Source: Engraulis encrasicolus
Lineage: Eukaryota; Chordata; Actinopteri; Clupeiformes; Engraulidae
Assembly (NCBI RefSeq): GCF_034702125.1
Contig: NC_085876.1
Location: 12,500,253-12,564,252, forward strand
DNA length: 64,000 nt
Reading direction: 5' to 3'
Positions 37,101-49,200 of the stretch are shown here, in pieces (within the stretch, counting starts at the first letter, position 1; every line of letters starts with the position of its first letter). Made by a program: the position numbers and the translations under genes. Under the pieces are notes generated by a model. The model was not told where the DNA came from, searched no databases, and saw only the letters and a program-made list of their open reading frames with translations.

Positions 37101-37569
37101 GGTGCATTTCTCAAAATAACTACACTTTCAAGAAACACAACCCTGATTTTGGGTTTAAACCGAGATATACTGTATATAGGGGTCCACTTTAGGTCAGGTC
37201 ATCACCCCCAGTGACCCATTTGCTCCGCCCTTGTATTCATGTGTCCTAATTATAAGTGGTAGAATCAAGTCTGCTTTACAGAGACAAAGGGGCATATACA
37301 TACTACAAACGTAACTTTACTTTCTAAAGGGGGTACTGTGGTGCATTGCGCTAATGCACCCTACCGTAAACGGCCAATTTGCTCATGGGGACCCAGGTTC
37401 GAATCCTGTCAGGGCTATTTCCCAGCCCCAGACCATCTCCTCCTCTCCTATTCCTTACCCTCTTCACTGTTACCTAAAAAGCCCATAAAAATATTTTTGA
37501 AAATATTGTTACAGATTACGAGTACTCACATGCCACTCCGAGCAAAGCCAACAGAATTAAAGTTTTCAT
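33853..37569 (-). CDS. Trypsin-family serine protease with altered S1 pocket, five exons
   Basis: Secreted protease zymogen of the S1A family. Exons in transcript order: 37569-37530, 36972-36819, 35744-35488, 35261-35125 and 34002-33853; 738 nt, 245 residues plus stop. The signal peptide begins [14 protein letters not shown] short acidic propeptide (SEDEK) precedes IVGGYEC. The catalytic triad is complete: His57 in SAAHCYK, Asp102 in [10 protein letters not shown], Ser195 in GDSGGP. Exon phases match vertebrate trypsinogen. However, where trypsin has Lys-Asp-Ser-Cys-Gln (Asp189) this protein reads GGASSCQ, giving Ser189. The second pocket strand reads WGYECA...HPSVYARVC, so Gly219 is Glu and Gly226 is Ser. 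Arg/Lys specificity is therefore unlikely. All splice sites are GT-AG, though the exon 4 donor (GTCATA) is weak. The closest relatives are probably fish trypsins of the divergent kind, but I cannot name the orthologue. Confidence 0.95.
34024..34100. repeat. (AC)n microsatellite in protease intron 4
   Basis: About 38 units ending roughly 20 bp from the exon 5 acceptor. On the transcript strand it is (GT)n just before the polypyrimidine tract. Confidence 0.98.
34194..34380. mobile_element. 187-bp hAT MITE in protease intron 4
   Basis: The ends CTGTGGTCTCC and GAGGACCACTG are inverse. Both flanks are the identical 8-mer ATGTACTG (34186-34193 and 34381-34388). Confidence 0.88.
35911..35995 (-). 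repeat. Duplicated 5' edge of protease exon 3
   Basis: AGACGCACCAGGATGCGACTG repeats, with one change, the first about 20 nt of exon 3, followed by the same intron context (AAAAAGTGTTAA...TTAGAGAG). It creates a second AG acceptor followed by exon-like codons, but the frame runs into unrelated DNA. Confidence 0.8.
36615..36715 (-). pseudogene. Decayed partial copy of protease exon 2
   Basis: On the minus strand, AAGTGGGTTGTGGCTGCTG followed by a His codon and a GTAAGT donor copies the His57 end of exon 2 (36819-36878). The adjoining intron (CTA-rich repeat, TCATTTTTCAAAGGATCAG) is copied too, giving a tandem duplication of roughly 165 bp inside intron 2. The copy has lost the AHCYK sequence. 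Confidence 0.8.
37327..37500 (+). mobile_element. tRNA-derived SINE, copy 2, in protease intron 1
   Basis: GTGGTGCATTGCGCTAATGC (A-box side) and GGTTCGAATCC (B box, 37396-37406), then a CTCCTCTCC body and an A-rich end. Opposite strand to the gene. Confidence 0.85.
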
Positions 37570-37620
37570 GTCCACGTCGGTCTGGGAGCCGTCCCGTGAG
37601 AGTCCAGGGCATCCCTCTTC

Positions 37621-37629
37621 CTTTATATA
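37621..37629 (-). promoter_or_regulatory. TATA box of the protease gene
   Basis: TATATAAAG on the minus strand, about 55 nt before the ATG, leaving a 5' UTR of about 25-30 nt, as in pancreatic zymogen genes. Confidence 0.8.
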
Positions 37630-37657
37630 CTGTAAGCATGAAGTTTTTATCAGTTTT

Positions 37658-37678
37658 GTGTGAAAACGACAGGTGCAC
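37658..37678 (-). promoter_or_regulatory. E-box with adjacent TTTTC: PTF1-like site
   Basis: CACCTG (37670-37675) followed by CGTTTTCAC on the minus strand, about 45 bp upstream of the TATA box. This resembles the bipartite E-box/TC-box element of pancreatic acinar promoters; binding is inferred. Confidence 0.5.
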
Positions 37679-39609
37679 ACAGAAGCTTCGGTTGGTCCGA
37701 GTTTGTGTTGACTTACACCTATGGCAAGTTGCAGTGTCTGCGGGAAAGCAAATCATTTACAGTGGCCTGAGAGGGCCCCGTGTTTTATCAAAGATATTTT
37801 GTTTGTTCATAAGTATTTTTGACGCTCTGACGTGTACGGTGAGATAATAAACATGCAAGCCAATGGAAAGGCTTTTTTTATGTGGACAAATCTTCTGTAG
37901 ATGACTGAAAGCCAACTGTGTTAATGGAGACAGGCAAAGTGGACAAAATATACAGTATCTACAGTATACTACAGCAAACATAAATAATAATGTTTACAAA
38001 AAATAAAAGTCAGATCAACAACAAATCCAGAAACGAAGCCCCCACAGATGCGTATAGTATGATCCAGAAGTACTTTTTGAAACGTACAGTGTAGCAAATA
38101 TAAACTTTAAGACATGGCCCCCACTATGCTCCCACTATTTTTAACAGAATGACAATGACCAAGTGGTAATGTATGACCACCAAGTGGCACTACGGTAGTT
38201 TTAATCAGTCTTCTCAGTTGCTATGTTCCAATACTCGTACTGTCCGCCCTTTACGCACTGTGTTTGGGTACGCAGGGTGTTCCATTTCTAATCGCGACGG
38301 TAGAGTGTACTGTAAATTACCCGGATATCGCCCCCAAAACGGCCATTTTTCGAAGTGTGGAGTTACTGTACACTTTTCGCACTCAACGGCCGCCATGTTT
38401 GTGACGTAGTTGAGTGTCAGATCTGTCAAATGGTTTAATCTCCGTGATAACAGCATAGCTTTGATTCCAAAGACAATCGCCATGTGTATTAGAGGCAGGG
38501 GTACCTTTAAAAAGTGTTAGCATAACAAACAGTGCCTTCCATGTTGAATTGCATATTGGCGGTTGGTAAACTCGGATGACACGCGACCAACCGTCATTTC
38601 CGTTAAGTGTATCAGACAGAACGGGAATCGGAATGTACTCGCCTCGTGAATTGCGGAGGGTGGAAAGGGTACTTCACTGCACTCAAACAAGGTAGCCTAC
38701 ACAGTACAGAGGGTGAATAATAGAACACACCAAGTGACTTCTGCAGCGTTCCAAAGGTGCATTATGGACCTTGGTAATAACGAAGCAATACCTTTGGCCT
38801 CACTTTAAGCAGTGGGTGGAGGCTTACACAGGCTGAATTGAGCACCACCTAGTAGCAAGTGATTAAAATGCAACAATTAGCCTAAAATTTCTTACTTATC
38901 TAAATTGTTTAATTTTACATTTAACTGTATATTTAGTATTATACATATTATATATGACAGAAAATCACAAAAGTAAGACAATTATATATAATTAGATTAG
39001 TTAGTATTAAAAGTATATCATGATGCATCAAAAATCTTGAGATGTTCAGTACATTTGGAACTCTGAAAATCACAATAACCAATAGTAACGCGAATAGAAA
39101 TGGCGGGTAATATCGTGCCGCCTGTTTCTGGAATTTGCTTAGCAATTAGGCTACTTAAGTAGACGAAGGTATACTTGATAATGCTTGCTTTATAATTTAA
39201 AAGATAGCAGTATTATGACAGGATGATATTTGTAATTGTAATAATAATAATAATAATAATGCTTGACATGAATTATGCTAGCTTTACTTGCGTACTAACA
39301 TTTCGGCTATACCATTTGCAACCTATCATAGGTTATTAGCATCGGTCAACAATATTTTCTGGTCAAAAGCAGTTAGCATTAACAATATCCATTTAATACT
39401 TACCTAGGAAGACCTGATGTGACATGTTCTTTCTTCAATCCAACAGGACCAACCAAATATTGCAGATTGACTTCCAAACAAACTCTAGACCTACTAACTT
39501 CAATCACATCTAGCATAGTTCTAATTCGATTAGGGAAATGATGGGCTCAAGTGCACAGCACATTATCATGTCCATTTGTGGGTTTCCGGTATGAATGTAT
39601 TTTGTATGT
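37679..39609. other. Unassigned 1.9-kb spacer
   Basis: No exon or named repeat recognised. Contains an AAT run (39240-39260) and a CpG-containing patch (38225-38400) with CGGCCATTTT. Confidence 0.4.
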
Positions 39610-39613
39610 TTAA

Positions 39614-39969
39614 AGGTGCACTGGATCATATTTTTTAGTAGTTAATTTCCAGAATTTCCTGCTGCCCAATGCCCATTCACAAATGTTAGCTTTTCCACAA
39701 ATACTCACCACTTCCATCAAGTTTAAGTATTCATTATGACTGGGAAAATTGCTCTTTACATACATGAAAAAGGGGATCTTCTCCATGTTCAAAATTTTGA
39801 ATTTCCAGACATTTTTAGCTGCAAAACTTACTGTACTTTGGTCATACGAATAGGCCTAAATATCAGTTTATCACTTCATAGATATTCATGAAAAGATCGA
39901 ATTTGGCAATGGGCACCACAGTTTCAATGAGCAGCGATAGTTACCTCCCCAATCCTACACAGTGCACCT
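39614..39969 (-). mobile_element. TTAA-flanked MITE, copy 3, reverse orientation
   Basis: TTAA at 39610-39613 and 39970-39973; 356 bp. Internal landmarks are the inverse of copy 1 (AGTATTCATTATGACTGG, GGGGATCTTCTCCATG). Confidence 0.92.
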
Positions 39970-39973
39970 TTAA

Positions 39974-41866
39974 ACACGTAACGAAATGCCCTCTCTGCCT
40001 TTCCCAAGCGAGAGCGCGTCGTTATCTTTTGTGTCTCCTACATTTCCCATGCAACCTTGCTATTGGGGAGTGGCTATAAATACACCCATGTTCAAGTTCA
40101 ATGGCGGTGAGATGATCAAACAAACAACAGCCTGAAGAGTGAAGACGAGAAGAAGAGTGTGCGCCATGGAGGTGTAGGCTACTTTAAAGATGGCCATTTA
40201 ATTGTAAAAGACTTTGCTAACGTTTCCTAAGGCTGCGTGCCGAGAAAAGGATCAGACGGGCAAGTCATCAGCGGAATCCTCGTTTGCTCGCCTACTCGCA
40301 TGAACCAGGGCGTCTCCGGAGAATTTGGATGCGCTGTTCTGCCAAAGAAACTCAAGAGAAAGAACAATCTCTTGGCGGGGAATGCATTGGCCACGGTGTA
40401 GTACGGGGGCGTTGTCTGAGGACACGAGTGGATGGAAAATTAACTCCCTTGCGCATGGTCATTGGTCAGTGGGTGCGATGGATGCCATTTTCGTACTCCC
40501 TTGCACATGGTCAGTGGGGGCGACACCATGATGGATAATTTGTGGCCAAGTAACGGCAGCTGTTGGTCAGCAGTAATTGCTGGGGGTAATTAAGGACAGC
40601 TGACAGACATTCACGCTGTCCTATGACCTGTTCCACAGTGAATAACATTTCCGTACTCCCCTCGCCATCATTTCGTACTACGCTGTTATGACGTGAGTAA
40701 GCCCTCTTGTCTCAAGCCTCTTTGGTTCTGCCATGAGCGTGGCTGGCAAGGACCTGGAGGTTTCCCACACCAAAGTCAAGCTGTCTGCAACCCAGACCTG
40801 AGCAACGACGTGTAAAGGACGGTAAAAGACTCATCTCTGCGCACCTGGCTCTCTCCTCTCGCTCTCAACTCTACTGCTGCTGGTCTCTCACCCGCCTCCG
40901 TAAACCATCTCTCCGTTTCCATTCACACACACGCAACGCGCACACATACACGCTGATAACACAGGACATTATCCTTTTTTGTTTTGCTTTGAATTTAAAA
41001 ATAATGCTATGTAAATAATTTGAAGAGTGCACTACTAAAAAAAACAACAAAAGTATCTTCTGTGTGGAACTTGAGTTATTGAGTTGTTGCCTTATCACTG
41101 GTTATTTATTCATTGTGGGACGGTAACAGGTTAAACCGACGGCAGTGTTCTTCTCGCTGCCTGGCGCCCAACTCAAAATCATTTTAAAACTTGAAATATA
41201 GTCGGTGGCACCGTTACAAACAGCATTTAGGACGAATGGTAAATTGTCAACAGTCTAAGACCCCACCTCAACCTGGGGTTACTAGGTTACTATAATGCTA
41301 CTACCGAAATGTAATGAGTTTATGAGGTCTGCTTCAAACCACACATCCAGTTTTACATTCTCTGGTAATTGGTGAAGAAATCATAAATTCTGCTCGGGTA
41401 CACATATAAGCACAACTGTACGTACAGACAGACAGATACATACATAGCCTACCGGTAAAACATTTTTTTTTCATGTGAAATACATAGTTTTACCTTTGCT
41501 ACACAAAGATGTTAGCTCGCGGGAACACGCAACATCATTCCAGTCATAGTGCGTATGTAGGCCTAGATCTTGGGCAGAGTAAAATCTGTTTAACACATGC
41601 ACTGCAAGACTATGCTTAGTTACAGCAAATATAAAGTGTGTATAATATACTGAGTATATACTAATATATACTTGTTATACCTAGTATAATACAGTATTTT
41701 AATTTTTTTTTAAAAACATATAGATAGCGAAAATGTGTGTGTGTCTTCATGACTTCTCCTCCTATGAACCATGTTAGCCATAGATAAATGTTGTCAACCA
41801 TCTGTTGTCATAAGTGCAAAAAACAGACAAAGCAGGCAGACAAAGACAGCAGGTAGCAGGCAGACT
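39974..41866. other. Unassigned region with a possible LTR/primer-site remnant
   Basis: TGGCGCCCAAC at 41162-41172, just after TTCTCGCTGCC, looks like a retroelement primer-binding site following an LTR end. No second LTR and no gag-pol is visible, so a solo fragment or coincidence are both possible. The rest, including CpG-containing DNA at 40200-40500, shows no recognised exon. Confidence 0.35.
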
Positions 41867-42473
41867 GGCCGAATCCCATGTCTAATCTCTACCCCTACGC
41901 CTACGCCTTTCCCTTGGCCCTCGCCCCTTCAAACGGAGCAGAGGGGTAGGAAACGCAACCTCTATGAATTGAGACAGCCCTTCAGCAATCACTGAATGAC
42001 ACCCATATCATGCAAAAAACAGCTTATCCATGGTTAAACCGACGATATTGCTTGTAATTACTCGTGCGACAATTTAAAAAAGGACATCGGTGTTGCAAGA
42101 CCCTCGCAACTCCTTCACGACTTCCCTGCATTATGGTGGACGTTAATAGCGATTTTCTTCACGTCATGGACACGCCATTACACATTGGGACAATGTTAAA
42201 CTTAGAACAATGCAACAATTATTACGACTCTACAACCATAAATTACGCCGAAACATACTTTCGTGGTTGCCGCCTTTTTAAAAATGCATTCGCAATGCAT
42301 TTGGGGAAATCGGTCTTACCCCTCCTTTTGAAGTGTGCCTTCGGAAAATCTCTGTTTGAAGGGGTAGAAAGGTGTAAATGTGAATTGGGACGGCTCTAGC
42401 CCTTCACGTGAACGTGCACAAACGGAGGGGAAGGGGAAAGGCGTAGGGCTAAGGGGTGAAATGGGATTCAGCC
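41867..42473. mobile_element. 607-bp element with GGCCGAATCCCAT inverted ends
   Basis: GGCCGAATCCCAT at the left and ATGGGATTCAGCC at the right are inverse. Subterminal CCCCTACGCC / GGCGTAGGG tracts are also inverted. An open frame of 111 codons inside has no family resemblance. No clear target duplication. Confidence 0.75.
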
Positions 42474-42800
42474 AAAGTAGTAATTTCCCTAAGAACCTCA
42501 ATTTTCTCACTGGGAACCCCTAAAAGTGATCTGAGCACAAAACTTATCAAAGGAGCTACCGTATGTGACAAATTGGTTCTTGTAAGGTTCTTCAGTGAAC
42601 AGAACCAGTTCTTTGAGGAACCTTCAGTCACCCCTAAAAGGTTCAAAAAGGTTCTAGAATGTTGAGGTAGCCTACACCACTTTTTGTTTCGCCTACTGAA
42701 CTCCTCGGAGGGCATGTGATTTACGATTACCATTTATTGGCCAGAAAGTATAATTTGGTGTATACATTAGCCCATAGCCAATCGTGCCAGTTGTATTCTA

Positions 42801-43051
42801 ACAAACGACAAGATGGGGCACCTAAGTCATGCCCTCTACTTCCTGGTTCATGGGGCAAGAAGTGGCAAAAAATTGAATGGAAGTGAACGTGGCAAGTCGT
42901 GGTGGATTTGTGGTGCATAGGTGGAGGTCCAAGGTTTGGATTGGTGTCAATAACACTCATTTTCAAGCCCAGTAATTATTATTTCACTCCCCCTGCCCCA
43001 TGAACCAGGAAGTAGAGGGCGTGACTTAGGTGCCCCATTCCTTTTGTCGTG
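42801..43051. mobile_element. 251-bp foldback MITE
   Basis: Arms of about 60 bp are inverse copies: GGGGCACCTAAGTCATGCCC and GGGCGTGACTTAGGTGCCCC, continuing through CTACTTCCTGGTTCATGGGG. Confidence 0.85.
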
Positions 43052-43282
43052 TAATACGCATCTTTGAACCCCTCTCCGCTCTTGGATTGGCTCCCTACCT
43101 CAGGCTAGCGCTTTGAGACCATAGCAACCCCATGTGAGTCGCTATCTGATGTACACATACCTATCCATTGAAAAATCAGAAAAAAGGAACACTTTGAAGT
43201 GGTCTCTCAATTTTTCACATTATTACATAAGCCTTGTGTGTGCCTCATTCTTTTACTTTTTAGTGGCTCCACATCTCCTTAC

Positions 43283-46200
43283 CATGAAAAACGGACAAAC
43301 AGTCTTCTTTGTCACCAGCCCGATTTAAATTATCAGGCTGGTTTTGTGCCCAGTGTGTATAATTAAAAGAGGATCCATCACTCCATAGCCAATTGTCCTC
43401 CTAAAAAGAGCAAGAAATACACTATATAATATATTGTACTCATTAGTCACAAAAATTACTACATTTGATCTATAACCTGGGCCCATCCATATTTACACAT
43501 ATTTTTTGTGATCAAGCATATTGCAAACTGAATTGCCCAAATGGTTGAATAGTTTACTCTCTCATGGCCAATTTCTGGGAAAAGTGCTAGAGATCTACCA
43601 GCAGAAATTTTAATTACCTGAGTGACATCTGATCCTCCGATCCAAATTGATGTATGGATGTCGAGAGAATTCTCTATGAATGCTTGTTCTTTGGAGCTGT
43701 GTATTGAGGCCAAATGCCCTCCAATTGTAACGCAATGTTGCTGTAAAAACAAGTCGCTGGGTTATTTTGGGAATGGATAATATTCCATTAAAATGATTTC
43801 GTTACTGTACATCTTATATCGAACACTTAACTCTCAAATGTCACAAAACTGTATTGTGGTGAGGCTAAAAATAGGCATTTGATGGAATAGAAATGGAATG
43901 ATGTGGATTATAGTTTTTAATACAAACCCCAACTCCGATGAAGTTGGGACGTTTGGTAAACAGTGAATAAAATCAAAATGCTATCATTCTCGAAACATTC
44001 AATCAAGTATGAAACATTCAATATTCATTAGATGGAGAATAGTGAAAAGACAACATATTAAGTGTTAAAACCGAGAAAAAATATTGTTTTGGGGACATAT
44101 GTACTCATTTCTAATTTGATAAATCCAACACGTCTCAAAAGAGTTGGGACGGGGACAATAAATGGCAGCAAATGTCGAGGAAGACTAAAAAAAACCAAAA
44201 GACAACACTTAACAGTTAAATACATTAACCGATTGATGAATTTATATAAAAACAATGTTAATTCCTATCTTGGACATGATTTCACCAGCTTAAATGGTGG
44301 GTGTATTCCTTGTCATGTTTTGCAATGTTTTCCTTTCTGTAGTGCTTACAGTGTGACAGTTCTTGACCAAAAGCCCACCATTTTATCACCTGCTGGTCCT
44401 TATGATGGAGCCAAACTGTTAAAACATAGTAGAGAATGCAATTTGACCTTACTATGTGGCAGTAATCGAAGATCTCCCTTCAAAATATAATGCATGAGTG
44501 GCTTTTCATGCTGTTTAAAACCCATTTATACCATTCAGCAGCACTGTATTTAACTCTACAGATGAGTGAGAACATCTTAACCAATGCACTACTGCACCCG
44601 CATGCCATCATGGAGGCTGACTTTTGAAAGCTAGCACTAACACAAGTTGGATGGTCCATTGTCACTGTAGCACAGGATGTGCAATGCTCTATTATTGTCA
44701 AAAAGAATGGACTTGTACAACTTCTGCCGACTTCTGTAAGCAAAGGACAGTTTCCATGTCTTCTGGGTCTATTTCAAGTGAGCTCAGGTGCTTAGGAGAA
44801 TGTTACACCCCTGTATCATTTGCACGCATTGATTAGGCATTCTCAATATGGTCAATTTTCAATAGCTCTAATTCCTGGAGTGCTAGAGTGAGACTACAGC
44901 CAATATATATTTAATGATATCATGAACCTATACAATGATATTAGTAACAAAAATATGTCTTATATACACTCAATCGTGGTAAATCAAAGGGAATTCAAAA
45001 ATGTATGTAATAACTATGGTAACTAGACTGTCTGTGCAGTCGCCTTCGACTGCTTAAGGTATATCCCCGAAACGCGACGCTTCCAGTCCCCAATCATTCC
45101 TACCACTCCCGTCCACCTTTTCATGAACGTTTATGATAAATACAAAATATAAAATAAATATATTTAATATCTATACATAGATCAATGACGTGCATAGGCT
45201 TAAAACCAAATGATTATTTGTAATTATTATAAATCAGTATTACATGGTATTACATATTGTTACACTGGTTATTACACTGTACCTGGTATTGCCTATTTTT
45301 ACACTGGTATTACAGTAGTATTACATGGTATTAAATATTGTTACACTGGTTATTACACTGTAGGCCTACCTGATATGGTAGATTCACTGAAATGGTGAAC
45401 CATTAAATTAAGGAGTTACCGTGCAAATCAATCCACCCAGTCAGAAGTTATGGGCCAAATAAAAATTCCACCATTTTGAAAGTGTTGACCTCCAAACTCG
45501 AATCAGTTCATGAACCTACCCTGCAGCATTCACACACCAAATCTGGGACAAATCCATCCACCCGGTCAGAAGTAATGGGCCAAACAAAAATTCGGCCATC
45601 TTGAATTCGGCCATCTTGAAATTGTTGACCTCCAAACTCGAATCAGTTCATGAACCTACCCTAGAACATTCACACACCAAATCTGGGACAAATCCATCCA
45701 CCCGGTCAGAAGTTATGGACCAAACAAAAATTCGGCCATCTTGAATTCGGCCATCTTGAAAGTGTTGACCTCCAAACTCGAATCAGTTCATGAACCTACC
45801 CTGCAGCATTCACACACCAAATCTGGGACAAATCCATCCACCCGGTCAGAAGTAATGGGCCAAACAAAAATTCGGCCATCTTGAATTCGGCCATCTTGAA
45901 ATTGTTGACCTCCAAACTCGAATCAGTTCATGAACCTACCCTAGAACATTCACACACCAAATCTGGGACAAATCCATCCACCCGGTCAGAAGTTATGGAC
46001 CAAACAAAAATTCGTCCATCTTGAATTCGGCCATCTTGAAAGTGTTAACCTCCAAACTGTAATCAGTTCATGAACCCACCCTAGAGCATTCACACACCAA
46101 ATCTGGGACAAATCCATCCACCCGGTCAGAAGTAATGGGCCAAACAAAAATTCGGCCATCTTGAATTCGGCCATCTTGAAATTGTTGACCTCCAAACTCG

Positions 46201-49200
46201 AATCAGTTCATGAACCTGCCCTAGAACATTCACACACCAAATCTGGGACAAATCCATCCACCCGGTCAGAAGTTATGGACCAAACAAAAATTCGGCCATC
46301 TTGAATTCGGCCATCTTGAAAGTGTTAACCTCCAAACTGTAATCAGTTCATGAACCCACCCTAGAGCATTCACACACCAAATCTGGGACAAATCCATCCA
46401 CCCGGTCAGAAGTAATGGGCTTAACAAAAATTCGGCCATCTTGAATTCGGCCATCTTGAAATTGTTGACCTCCAAACCTGAATCAGTTCATTAACCTACC
46501 CTAGAACATTCACACACCAAATCTGGGACAAATCCATCCACCCGGTCAGAAGTTATGGACCAAACAAAAATTCGGCCATCTTGAATTCGGCCATCTTGAA
46601 AGTGTTAACCTCCAAACTGTAATCAGTTCATGAACCCACCCTAGAGCATTCACACACCAAATCTGGGACAAATCCATCCACCCGGTCAGAAGTAATGGGC
46701 CAAACAAAAATTCGGCCATTTTGAATTCGGCCATCTTGAAAGTGTTAACCTCCAAACTGTAATCAGTTCATGAACCCACCCTAGAGCATTCACACACCAA
46801 ATCTGGGACAAATCCATCCACCCGGTCAGAAGTAATGGGCTTAACAAAAATTCGGCCATCTTGAATTCGGCCATCTTGAAATTGTTGACCTCCAAACCTG
46901 AATCAGTTCATTAACCTACCCTAGAACATTCACACACCAAATCTGGGACAAATCCATCCACCCGGTCAGAAGTTATGGACCAAACAAAAATTCGGCCATC
47001 TTGAATTCGGCCATCTTGAAAGTGTTAACCTCCAAACTGTAATCAGTTCATGAACCCACCCTAGAGCATTCACACACCAAATCTGGGACAAATCCATCCA
47101 CCCGGTCAGAAGTAATGGGCCAAACAAAAATTCGGCCATCTTGAATTCGGCCATCTTGAAATTGTTGACCTCCAAATTCGAATCAGTTCATGAACCTGCC
47201 CTAGAGCATTCACACACCAAATCTGGGACAAATCCAAACATCCGTTCAAAAGTTATCGCGTTAACACGAAAGACCTTACGCGGCGGACGCGGCGGCGGAC
47301 GCGGCGGCGGACGCGGCGGCGGCGGTGCACGCAAAACCATTACATCCCCGACGCTCCGCGTTTCGGGGATATAAAAAACCATTACATCCCCGACGCTCCG
47401 CGTTTCGGGGATATAAATAATTATTCCCTTTGCATCTTTAATTCTGAGTGACTCAGCCTCTCTGTGATGATCTTACTAGTCCTGGACCAGCCCTGTAGAC
47501 CCGTTCGCAATTTTGAGTTGAGGGCGTTTCTCACTGGATTTGAGTTAGTGGGTTCCTAGACATTAAAAATCACGGAGGTGCTCGTCCACCATAGTGCCAG
47601 ATTTTTCACAATATGGCCGCCAAATATGGCCGCAATTGCCTATGACAAATATCTGTCTTTTTACTTTTAAACTGTTTATACACATGTCATACATAAATTC
47701 TGACCAATTTTTGGAGAGGAATTCAATTCTGACAATTACATGAGGAGGCTGTGTGATTTTGACCTTAAAAGGTCATTGCCAAGGTCAAATTTGCTATTCT
47801 GAAGAGCGTTAATAGACTTCCATTGTAAAAATGAGAGACAAATGATCAATTATGGCATGAGGAGTTATTTGCTGATATTACTATGATTATTTGTGTCAGT
47901 ATAGTCCTTAAAAGGTCAAGGTCAATGTCAATGTCAATGTCAATGTCAAGGTCTTTTCCCTATTCTGACGAACTCAGCCATGTGTTTGCCCATTAAGTCA
48001 TTATTAAGAATAAGGAACTGCCACTTAATGTAAATCTAACATTTCTAACATTTAATATTTTTTAACACTTGATGGACCATCATAGCACAAATAATTAATG
48101 AATAAATGTGATGATAAAGACCTAGGCTTAAATTAAGCCAAAAACACAATACATTTACTAAAGTGGAACATTGTAACATTGTAGTGATTTATTTATTTTA
48201 ACTCAAAAAATCATGTTATCATTATGATATCATATCTTATGATAATGGTTTCAGGCATTTTAATGGCAGGAGTATGCCAGGTGTGTGCTCCTGCCACCCA
48301 TGTTGCTTAGGCTCATGCCTTATTTTGGGGTCCTTGGTTCTTGCAAGTATGTTGCAGACTCTATGAACTTGAAATGCCCCTCTCTGAATGTGCCCTCTTA
48401 TAGCACTACTGATGGGAGGAAGAGCATTGATTCCAGCACCATTGCTGTACATTTCTTCTCTGTGATCATCAAATATTACAGCTGTTGTGGTTGATCTGGC
48501 CCCAGCCCAGACACGCACCAAGTACTTCTCAGCCAATGTTGCATCTTACTCGGTCAATATTTTGGCCTCTCCAAAGCCAAGTACTGGACTGGATCAGAAA
48601 CCATGGCTGCATGTTTAGTCCCAACCTCATGCAACCCCCCTACTCATGCAATCATCTCCTTACAGGATATGTTCTTTGATCACAGTTTTTGTCAGTGACG
48701 CTCCAAGATGAGAGACTAATTGATTGAGGGGTTAGATTCTCCTCATCTAACCAGTGCCATACTGCTGGTAAATCTCCTGCATACCAAGTTCTTGGAAATA
48801 TGGGCTGTAGTGGAGAAGCAATGCAAATGTGTCTGTATCATTTGAGTCTATAACAACTTTTCTGCTTCACACGAACAGCCCACTCAACATGCACCAGCAA
48901 CCTGGCCTAAGCCTCATCAATGCAGTTCAAGAGCTCTGGAATCTCTTCACCATCAGCTGACTTTGCTGGTAGCACCTCATCATCAACAACAACAGGGCTG
49001 ACAATGACAGTAGTATTGCCTCTGGTTTGATAATAAATAATGTCTGGAACTAACAATTGGAGATTTCACTTGTTCTCCAAAGAGGCCCAGAACTTATCAA
49101 GTTGGTGAGGAATGGGTGTTTGTCCGTTCATGCCAATGATGTCAACGGCTGTTGTTGAGTTAGTACGCCCCATGCGCTCACCTTTCTTCAATGACATCTC

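Larger units (their letters stand above)
45050..47416. mobile_element. Satellite-bearing unit with TATATCCCCGAAACGC inverted ends
   Basis: GTATATCCCCGAAACGCG near 45057 is matched in inverse by CGCGTTTCGGGGATATA near 47357-47373 and again at 47400-47416. Between the ends lie a TACACTGG-type minisatellite, the 140-bp array and a GCGGCGGAC run. It looks like a mobile unit that carries tandem repeats. Confidence 0.65.

Noticed and set aside
41100..41220. Solo LTR with primer-binding site
   Set aside because: TGGCGCCCAAC is suggestive, but no matching LTR start, second copy or internal genes could be found; kept only as a low-confidence note.
42064..42399. 111-codon + strand frame
   Set aside because: Lies inside the GGCCGAATCCCAT-ended element, shows no family resemblance and has no supporting features.
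45986..47175. Repeated 69-codon minus-strand frames
   Set aside because: They recur with the 140-bp satellite and change with unit type; a by-product of the tandem repeat, not a gene family.
45420..47240. CRISPR-like array of regular repeats
   Set aside because: Whole 140-bp units are repeated without unique spacers, in a eukaryotic context.
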